Below are positions 8,005-13,889 of a stretch of DNA of 13,889 nt, piece by piece. Below the pieces are notes generated by a model that made no database searches, had not been told where the DNA came from, and was given only the letters and a program-made list of their open reading frames with translations. Source of the stretch: an uncultured Odoribacter sp. (lineage in GTDB: Bacteria; Bacteroidota; Bacteroidia; Bacteroidales; Marinifilaceae); contig CAKVCR010000040.1 in assembly GCA_934725835.1 (NCBI GenBank), positions 1 through 13,889 of the forward strand. Direction: 5' to 3'. How positions within the stretch are numbered: position 1 is the first letter of the stretch; the number at the start of each line of letters is the position of its first letter. Both the position numbers and the translations under genes were made by a program.

Positions 8005-9303
8005 ATGGAAAAACAAGCAGCATTGGATTTATTAGAATTCATCAATGAAAGCCCCACAAGCTTTCATGCCGTACAAAATATCAAACAACGCCTGCTGGCC
8101 AACGGATTCAAACAATTGTTTTCCGGCGAAGCATGGCACATCGAGCATGGCGGAAAATATTTTGTAACCAAAAACCATTCATCCCTATATGCCTTTATTC
8201 CGGGGAACGGCAATATTGCAGAAGAAGGATTCAAATTGATTTGTGCGCACAGCGACTCTCCTACATTCAAAATCAAACCCAACGCTGAGATGTTGGTGGA
8301 AGGAAAATATTTAAAACTAAATACAGAAGTATACGGAGGTCCTATTATGTACACCTGGTTTGACCGGCCGCTCTCATTAGCCGGCCGCGTTATGCTGAAA
8401 AGCGATCGTCCGCTGAAACCGACCACCCAGTTTGTAAATTTCAAACGTCCATTACTGGAAATACCTCATCTCGCCATCCACTTCAACCGAGCTGTCAATG
8501 ATCAGGGCAATCCGTTAAGCAAACAAAAAGACATGCTGCCGGTTATCGGTATGGTAAACGATGCCCTCGAAAAAGACAACTTCCTTTTAAGATTAATTGC
8601 CAATGAGATGAATGTTGCAGAAGACGATATTCTTGACTTCGACCTCACCCTTTACGAATATGCCAAAGGAACGTTAGTGGGAGCCAACGAAGAATTCATA
8701 TCATCCGGCCGCTTAGATGACCTTGCAATGGCTCATGCAGGCATGACAGCTTTGCTTGATTCAACACCTTGCAACAAAACAAAAGTACTGGCTATTTTTG
8801 ACAACGAAGAGGTAGGTAGCGGTACCAAACAAGGGGCTGCAGCCCCAACTCTACGTACCATCTTAGAGCGAATCGTATTCGGCCAAGAAGGCAAACCGGA
8901 AGATTTATATCGTGCCATCCATAATTCATTCATGATTTCTGCAGACATGGCACATGCCGTACATCCGAACTATGCAGAAAAACACGACCCAACCAATCAT
9001 CCGGTAATGAACGGAGGTCCGGTCATCAAAATCAACGCCAACCAGAAATACGTAACAGACGGTGATTCTGCAGCCGTATTCAAGACTATCTGCAAAATGG
9101 CAGGCATTCCTTACCAGACTTTCGTCAACCATTCAGACATGGCAGGAGGTTCCACCCTTGGCAATATCCTGCTGACCCAAATGGAAATGCGCGGAGTAGA
9201 CATAGGCAATCCCATGTGGGCCATGCACTCGGTACGCGAAACTGCCGGTGTAAAAGACCAGGAATACGTCATCAAGGCATTCACTACATTCTATAACATT
9301 TAA
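8005..9303 (+). CDS. apeB: M18-family zinc aminopeptidase (aspartyl aminopeptidase type)
   Basis: A 432-residue cytosolic metallo-aminopeptidase that removes N-terminal (often acidic) residues from peptides. There is no signal peptide. All family residues for the two-zinc site can be seen: H82 in CAHSDSP, D238 in SGRLDDL, E268 (general base) and E269 (ligand) in DNEEVGS, D314 in SADMAHA, and H408 in AMHSVRE. The N-terminal LLEFINESPTSFHAVQNIKQ block and KYFVTKNHSSLYAF are family hallmarks. The length is that of bacterial ApeB-type enzymes (about 430). Start: ATG with a TAnnTTTG promoter 29 bases upstream. The stop codon is followed directly by a strong terminator. It probably recycles peptides in the cytoplasm and looks like a conserved housekeeping gene between two accessory blocks. 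Confidence 0.97.
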   Translation: MEKQAALDLLEFINESPTSFHAVQNIKQRLLANGFKQLFSGEAWHIEHGGKYFVTKNHSSLYAFIPGNGNIAEEGFKLICAHSDSPTFKIKPNAEMLVEGKYLKLNTEVYGGPIMYTWFDRPLSLAGRVMLKSDRPLKPTTQFVNFKRPLLEIPHLAIHFNRAVNDQGNPLSKQKDMLPVIGMVNDALEKDNFLLRLIANEMNVAEDDILDFDLTLYEYAKGTLVGANEEFISSGRLDDLAMAHAGMTALLDSTPCNKTKVLAIFDNEEVGSGTKQGAAAPTLRTILERIVFGQEGKPEDLYRAIHNSFMISADMAHAVHPNYAEKHDPTNHPVMNGGPVIKINANQKYVTDGDSAAVFKTICKMAGIPYQTFVNHSDMAGGSTLGNILLTQMEMRGVDIGNPMWAMHSVRETAGVKDQEYVIKAFTTFYNI

Positions 9304-9306
9304 TAA

Positions 9307-9344
9307 AAAAACAGGAGCTGACTTTTTTGCCAGCTCCTGTTTTT
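9307..9344. terminator. Bidirectional intrinsic terminator between convergent genes
   Basis: ACAGGAGCTG (9311-9320) and CAGCTCCTGT (9331-9340) are perfect reverse complements around a 10-base loop. The stem extends by four A-T pairs (9307-9310 with 9341-9344) to 14 pairs. T-runs follow on either strand (four Ts after the stem on +, six on -). It ends the M18 gene from the left and the fimbrillin operon from the right. Confidence 0.93.
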
Positions 9345-9373
9345 ATATACAATAAACTACACGTATTCTTTTT

Positions 9374-10879
9374 TTAGAATTCATGAAATGCACGTATTGC
9401 TAACAAGTCCCAGGGTTGTGATTTTACGGGTTCTCCGTAATAAGGATAAAATTGAATAACCTTCACATTACGTGTTACTGACAATGTTGAAGAACCATAA
9501 TACGCAGAAGCGTCTGTTATCTTGTTCTTGTTTTCAGCACTTACCGGACAGTTATCAATGGCATTATTAAATGCATCATAATTAGCATACGTCCCATCTG
9601 TCCCCGGATCAAATACACAATAAAACTTTTTCAATATATCGAATGCGGGGAGCACCCAACCAGTAACACCATCTTTATTTTTATCATTACACCATTTCAT
9701 GGCCGGATACAACTCCAAGGTCGGGTCGACAGCCAATGCTCCATTCAGATTAGCCTTAGAATCAGTGGCACTGGAACATACCGGATTATACTTATAAAAA
9801 TCCACACTTGAACACCAATAACATTGAGTTTCATCCAATGAAACAATCCAACCGTGTTTTCCCGTTTCATCAGTATCTATAACAATTCCCTGTAAACCGT
9901 TACGATTGTAGAAATCAAACAACTTATATGACGGCAACTCTGCATTTGCTTCTCCCATGATAAGAGCGCTGCCTTCATTCCAATCGGCAATTTCCTTGAT
10001 TACTACATCACATTCTCCCTCATCAACAATCACTTCCATCGTTATTTGCTTGCCTGACTCAAGCGTCAAATCCTTATCGGCATACCAAGAGCATGTATAA
10101 TTGCCCAAAGTAAGCAAAGACAAGAATTCTGTTCCAACGGTAACCGTTTGCGGAATAACAATAGCTTCTTTCGTCGTTTCGTAGCCTTCCGGCACTTCCA
10201 ATAACTCTGCTGCAATTATATTTTCAGGATTTCCATTAGGAGTCACGACCCCTGTCCCTAAATCAATGACGGCAGAAGTATGTGTGTTGCAAATCGACAC
10301 TTGACTCCCCACAAAGCTTCCCGGAGTGGTAGAATTACTTTTAATATGTAAAATCACTTTACACATCAAATGGTGAAATGCCAATTGAACCGGCTCAGTC
10401 GAATAACCCGCTTGTCGTTTTGTCCAAAGGAAATCACATATTTTCATTTTATCGGCAGTAAGAGCCAAAGAATCCTGCCGCAAATCAAGCTGAAAAGGAT
10501 AAGCCTCCGGTGTTTTAATGGCTTCTTTGTCGTAAGGAGAGTAGCCATAGATGAACAATTCTCCGGATTTATTCCATTTTGTTCGCGGTTCTGAGACTAA
10601 CCCACCGGCACTCTGCAGGAATTGATTATTGACAGCGATATCTGCTTGATTTAAATTACCATTTACATCTGTAGAAGACAACCAAAAGCCAACAGCATGT
10701 CCTCCTTGGAAGCGATAGGTCGCAGCATCAACACCTAATCCGTCAACCAATGCAGACATATAAAGTTCTCTGTCTCCTTTGATTGTATCAGAATCGTCTT
10801 TATCATCACAACCAGTAAATGACAAAAGACCTGTTATCATGCATAACAATATTGTGATATATCGTTTCATTGTATTCAT
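9374..10879 (-). CDS. Fimbrillin-family lipoprotein with C-terminal Lcl/DUF1566-like domain
   Basis: A 501-residue surface or fimbria-related lipoprotein. The lipobox is SFTGC with lipidated C24, followed by DDKDDSD, an acidic export-signal-like run. Residues about 35-303 form a fimbrillin/Mfa-like region: FIYGYSPY (109-116), FHHLMCKVILHIKS (168-181), DLGTGVVTPNG (206-216), IVIPQTV (240-246) and the closing IADWNEG (297-303). Residues about 317-501 look like an Lcl/DUF1566-type domain (KHGWIVSLDETQCYWC, MKWCNDKNKDG, TGWVLPAFDIL, ending LLAIRAFHEF), a C-type-lectin-like fold seen at the tips or ends of many Bacteroidales surface proteins. The ATG at 10879 lies two bases after the stop of the upstream paralogue, suggesting translational coupling; an ATG three codons later (10870) is an alternative start. 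It is the last gene before the terminator. Whether it is a stalk, tip or stand-alone adhesin cannot be told. Confidence 0.85.
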   Translation of the reverse strand: MNTMKRYITILLCMITGLLSFTGCDDKDDSDTIKGDRELYMSALVDGLGVDAATYRFQGGHAVGFWLSSTDVNGNLNQADIAVNNQFLQSAGGLVSEPRTKWNKSGELFIYGYSPYDKEAIKTPEAYPFQLDLRQDSLALTADKMKICDFLWTKRQAGYSTEPVQLAFHHLMCKVILHIKSNSTTPGSFVGSQVSICNTHTSAVIDLGTGVVTPNGNPENIIAAELLEVPEGYETTKEAIVIPQTVTVGTEFLSLLTLGNYTCSWYADKDLTLESGKQITMEVIVDEGECDVVIKEIADWNEGSALIMGEANAELPSYKLFDFYNRNGLQGIVIDTDETGKHGWIVSLDETQCYWCSSVDFYKYNPVCSSATDSKANLNGALAVDPTLELYPAMKWCNDKNKDGVTGWVLPAFDILKKFYCVFDPGTDGTYANYDAFNNAIDNCPVSAENKNKITDASAYYGSSTLSVTRNVKVIQFYPYYGEPVKSQPWDLLAIRAFHEF

Positions 10880-10881
10880 TT

Positions 10882-11709
10882 TTAATTCGATTTCAAATTA
10901 ATTTCAAACTTCTGATGATTGCCGGCAGTCAAATCAACACCATTCGTTTTATAGATAAAAACTTCTCTACTTTGTTCGAATTGCAAAAATGCTTGTTCTT
11001 CAACAATTCTTTGTGGAGGCAATATTCCACACCAAACATTATCATTTGCATTAGCTCTATAAAAGGTAACATTAGCTGTTCCCATTGGAGTTTGAACACC
11101 TGTTCCTAAATTCAATTGAATTGCCGCACTTACATTACGAGCCGTAACCAGCATGGATGAGTCTATCTCAAATGACTCACTTTTCAAATTTATATCCACT
11201 AATGAGAATAGATGCCCGAACCATAACTCAACTTCACCCTCCGTTAATCCCTTTGTATTTGCAGCTCGTAAAGCATCGGAAATATCGGATGCAGATGCAA
11301 CGTCTTGAGTGGTACTAACAGAAAGCTTAATAGCTTCCGGATTAACAGCCTCCCGTGAATAGGGATAATAAGCGTAAAAATCAATTGGAGCACCATCTTG
11401 TGACCAGACAATTTTATCAATCGGAGAAGCCGGTCTCCACCCGTCTTCCGTTTTTACCCATTTAGCATTATGCGCTTGATTCCCGGAAGTTCCCGGAATA
11501 GCAACTTGATTGGGAACTGTACGTTTAACTGCAAAAATACCGATGGAATCTCCCACATTAAAACACTCTTTCCCGGCACGACTCTTTTGTGATTGATAAA
11601 TCGAAAAACGTACCTCCTTTTGATTCTCTTCCAACCGAGTGTATTCTGATTGACTGCATGCAGCAAATAACACACTCCATATAGCTATTGTAACTAATTT
11701 CCGTTTCAT
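10882..11709 (-). CDS. Short fimbrillin-family (Mfa-like) lipoprotein
   Basis: A 275-residue lipoprotein with lipobox LFAAC (lipidated C18). It shares the landmarks of the next gene in the same order: DFYAYYPYSREA, the WFGHLFSLVDINLKS strand, NLGTGVQTPMG, and CGILPPQ, then ends with AGNHQKFEINLKSN. It is therefore a diverged paralogue that lacks the Lcl-like C-terminal domain. SRAG near residue 43 could be an arginine processing site like that of type V fimbrillins, but this is speculation. The mature N-terminus (SQSEYTRLEEN) lacks the DD-type acidic export signal. It sits 20 bases after the TlpA-like gene and two bases before the longer fimbrillin gene, in a compact operon. Confidence 0.82.
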   Translation of the reverse strand: MKRKLVTIAIWSVLFAACSQSEYTRLEENQKEVRFSIYQSQKSRAGKECFNVGDSIGIFAVKRTVPNQVAIPGTSGNQAHNAKWVKTEDGWRPASPIDKIVWSQDGAPIDFYAYYPYSREAVNPEAIKLSVSTTQDVASASDISDALRAANTKGLTEGEVELWFGHLFSLVDINLKSESFEIDSSMLVTARNVSAAIQLNLGTGVQTPMGTANVTFYRANANDNVWCGILPPQRIVEEQAFLQFEQSREVFIYKTNGVDLTAGNHQKFEINLKSN

Positions 11710-11729
11710 ATCATACGTTCGGTTTAAAA

Positions 11730-13109
11730 TTAAATACCTTCCAATGATTCCAATACCTTTCTAGTCTCCGGATTGGAAGGACTACTCATATCGCCATTAA
11801 TCATTTTTCCTTCGCGATCCAACAATATAAAACGGGGAATTCCCATAATCTTGTAATCCTTGGCAATTTGAGCATTCGGTCCTCCTATCAACTGGATGCC
11901 GGTCAGCTGTTCTTTTTCAACCATTTTCACCCAATCCTTTTTCCGCTGGTCCATAGAGATGCTTACAAAGTATATGTTTCTGTCATGAAAATCTGCTTCT
12001 AATTTTTTCAAATAAGGGAGTTCTGCCCGACAAGGTCCACACCAGGTAGCCCAAACATCAATATAAATATATTTTCCTTTTAAGTCGTTTAGACTAACCA
12101 TTTTTCCATTAACATCTTGATAGGTAGCATCACCAGAGATGACTTGCTCTCCTTGTTGAAATCTTTTCCAAGAAGCATATGCATTTTGCAACTCTTGCTT
12201 GTATTCCGGTTTTGTAACATATTGTTCATAATACTTATTCAAACTCTTTAAAGAATCACCTTCAGTACGCTCTACGTAAATAAGCATCATGTCTTGAATC
12301 ATATCTTCTAAGATTTGTTGACTTTTAAAATGTTTTGTCAATACATCTATTCGTTTTTGAATCGCTTTTTCCCAGCCAATGCTAAAGTCAGTCGTTGCCA
12401 AGATGGCTACTGCACTTTTTACAAAACGCTGGTATTCTACCTCTTTCCAAGCATTTACGTCTTCAACTAACAATTTGCTGATATATTTTCTTACTATGGG
12501 AGAGTCCTCATATTGAAGCATGATACTTAATTGGTTACCACCTTTCCAATGATGCTGAACAGGATAGCGGGTAAGGCTCTCCAAAAGTTTATAACGAACT
12601 CGCAATAACTCTTCTTTTTCAAAGTTTTTATCTAATTTATAGCTTCGAACAACCTTTGCATTCTGTTTTTCCAGCTTTTCAATTTTCTTGATATATGCAT
12701 TCTCATCCAACAAAAAGTCATCATCCTTCATCATCTCTAATTGTCGTGAATTCAGATAATTATTTATGTCTGCATCAGGACCTTCAAACCGGAACTGCAA
12801 ATGTAGAACATTAAACATCCCCTTTTTGTCGGGAATAGCCGTCATTTTCAAATCTCTACCAGGAGTAAGATATATCTGGTTGATACTTCCATCCACATAC
12901 AAGGTTAAATAGCTTGCCTTATCCAAATTATAATTGAGCGAAATTATACGAGTTGAATCATAATCTAAAACTTTTCTGGACTCATTATCCTTTATGCTCA
13001 CTTGAGGACGTTGAAAATACTTACTCAAGTCAATAGTTAATTTAGTGTCTTGTGCTGAAACAAGTAAACTGCTAATAAAAATACAAATTGTAAATATGAT
13101 ATATTTCAT
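11730..13109 (-). CDS. TlpA-like thioredoxin-fold thiol-disulfide protein with long N-terminal extension
   Basis: A 459-residue envelope protein with a Sec signal peptide (about 1-19, ISSLLVSAQ) and no lipobox. The C-terminal domain, about 320-459, is a redoxin/TlpA domain: GKYIYIDVWATWCGPCRAEL with active-site C357-G-P-C360, and the cis-proline loop MGIPRFILL with P425. It is likely to act in the periplasm, reducing disulfides or accepting electrons from a membrane partner. The N-terminal 300 residues comprise a beta-rich start resembling DUF4369-type regions (about 20-110) and a long, charged helical segment (about 115-310), the layout of many Bacteroidales TlpA paralogues found in SusCD loci. 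It lies 48 bases after the M43-like gene and 20 bases before the short fimbrillin gene. The partner proteins to the left (C301-C302-containing lipoprotein) and right (cysteine-bearing M43-like protein) could be clients, but this is inference. Confidence 0.93.
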   Translation of the reverse strand: MKYIIFTICIFISSLLVSAQDTKLTIDLSKYFQRPQVSIKDNESRKVLDYDSTRIISLNYNLDKASYLTLYVDGSINQIYLTPGRDLKMTAIPDKKGMFNVLHLQFRFEGPDADINNYLNSRQLEMMKDDDFLLDENAYIKKIEKLEKQNAKVVRSYKLDKNFEKEELLRVRYKLLESLTRYPVQHHWKGGNQLSIMLQYEDSPIVRKYISKLLVEDVNAWKEVEYQRFVKSAVAILATTDFSIGWEKAIQKRIDVLTKHFKSQQILEDMIQDMMLIYVERTEGDSLKSLNKYYEQYVTKPEYKQELQNAYASWKRFQQGEQVISGDATYQDVNGKMVSLNDLKGKYIYIDVWATWCGPCRAELPYLKKLEADFHDRNIYFVSISMDQRKKDWVKMVEKEQLTGIQLIGGPNAQIAKDYKIMGIPRFILLDREGKMINGDMSSPSNPETRKVLESLEGI

Positions 13110-13157
13110 TTTATTTGTTTTTTAGTGATTATATTTTATTATGTCGTTAGTCTATTA

Positions 13158-13889
13158 CTATTTCTTATCTTCTATTTTTCCGGTGAATGCGAATTTAGAT
13201 TTATACATCCAACGGGAAGGACAATGCTCCAGATTCAATCTAATCCTTGCCACTTGATCACAACTGATAGAATTTTTGTAGCTATATCTATCCATAACGT
13301 GATAGGATGTGAAATAAAGTATATTGTCCTCTGTACCGTCTTTACTATTATTTTTGAATACTGAATTTCCATTACTCCAATAATAAGGAGTATCACTACA
13401 ATAATCGGTATCGCCATCTATAAAATTGGTCCCGGCATAATTCTCAAACACTTGAGTAGAAAGTAATCCCAGATATTGAGCCATGACTGTGGAAATCTCG
13501 AAATAATCGGTAGATTGCATAGGATTGACAAAATACGACATATTAATACAAAATCCGATATCCGTTATTCTCGTCGGGAAATTATCAGGCATTAATGTAG
13601 CTGCAGACCCCGGAATAGGATTAGGTAAACGATCCACTACTGTTGGAACTGCCACAATAGAGGAAGAAACAACCGGATTATTAATCAACCATATATTCAA
13701 GAAGTTTTTATAGTCGTACATTAATGTACTTCCTTTTGATTTTATATAAGCCAAATAAGCATCCTCATCTGTTAATTCTACATTTTTAGGAATTTCATAT
13801 GTATGCATACCCGGTTGAGCCATTGGAATACCATTGTCATCGTATTCTGCCAATTTAAAGATGATTCTCGCATTACCACCATTAGGGTC
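13158..13889 (-). CDS. M43-family (BF0631-like) metalloprotease homologue, C-terminal part, zinc motif degenerate
   Basis: The last 243 codons are visible; the reading frame stays open to base 13889, so the start and any lipobox lie outside. The fold is that of M43 metzincin lipoproteins found in SusCD loci: NARIIFKLAEYDDNGIPM, then NFLNIWLI, ITDIGFCINMSYFVNP, a YLGLLS helix end, the cysteine segment DTDYCSDTPYYW (13387-13413 codes DTDYCSDTP), a Met-turn-like YHVMDRYSY (Met at 13295-13293), and the end SCDQVARIRLNLEHCPSRW. Where active members have HExxHxxGLxH, this protein reads TVMAQYLGLLS (13490-13458), lacking all three zinc histidines and the catalytic glutamate. The rest of the domain is intact and in frame, so it looks like a pseudoenzyme rather than a decayed gene. 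A TTG at 13853 should not be taken as the start: family sequence continues upstream of it. Confidence 0.75.
   Translation of the reverse strand, partial: DPNGGNARIIFKLAEYDDNGIPMAQPGMHTYEIPKNVELTDEDAYLAYIKSKGSTLMYDYKNFLNIWLINNPVVSSSIVAVPTVVDRLPNPIPGSAATLMPDNFPTRITDIGFCINMSYFVNPMQSTDYFEISTVMAQYLGLLSTQVFENYAGTNFIDGDTDYCSDTPYYWSNGNSVFKNNSKDGTEDNILYFTSYHVMDRYSYKNSISCDQVARIRLNLEHCPSRWMYKSKFAFTGKIEDKK

Noticed and set aside
13158..13853. A complete 231-residue gene starting at TTG 13853
   Set aside because: The frame is open through base 13889 and the upstream residues (NARIIFKLAEY) belong to the M43 family region, so the gene is cut by the window edge rather than starting there.

Overview
This window reads as chromosome from a member of the Bacteroidales, most likely a gut Odoribacteraceae-type organism (Butyricimonas/Odoribacter; the genus is inference). 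The support is a SusC/SusD outer-membrane import pair under ECF sigma/FecR control, fimbrillin-family lipoproteins, a TlpA-type thioredoxin lipoprotein-operon partner, and repeated use of the Bacteroidota -7 promoter element TAnnTTTG just upstream of genes. I see no tRNA, rRNA, CRISPR array, transposase or phage gene. No gene-free stretch exceeds about 200 bases.

Left block (1-5707): a trans-envelope signalling and nutrient-import module. An ECF sigma factor (5123-5707, +) points away from FecR anti-sigma (3842-4993, -), then SusC/RagA with an N-terminal STN signalling domain (221-3811, -), then the start of SusD/RagB (1-208, -), which runs off the left edge. By analogy with known systems, substrate binding at SusCD is passed through the STN domain to FecR, which releases the sigma factor to raise susCD transcription. 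The divergent layout of sigma and anti-sigma is less usual.

Middle block (5755-9344): a surface lipoprotein with an IPT/TIG-like and a DUF4595-like domain (-), divergent from an EamA/DMT-type 10-TM transporter (+), followed by an M18 zinc aminopeptidase (+) with its own promoter. A perfect bidirectional terminator (9307-9344) closes the block and also serves the convergent operon to its right.

Right block (9374-13889, all -): a tightly spaced operon, read from the right edge: the C-terminal part of an M43-family (BF0631-like) lipoprotein that appears to have lost its zinc-binding HExxHxxGxxH motif, a TlpA-like thiol-disulfide protein with WCGPC, a short fimbrillin-like lipoprotein, and a longer fimbrillin-like lipoprotein carrying a C-terminal Lcl/DUF1566-like domain. 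In related genomes M43/TlpA pairs sit downstream of a SusCD pair, so a second SusCD system may lie just beyond the right edge (inference). The most interesting item is the apparently catalytically dead M43-like protein in an operon with a redox protein and two adhesin-like lipoproteins. This could be a surface capture or import complex built on a former protease.
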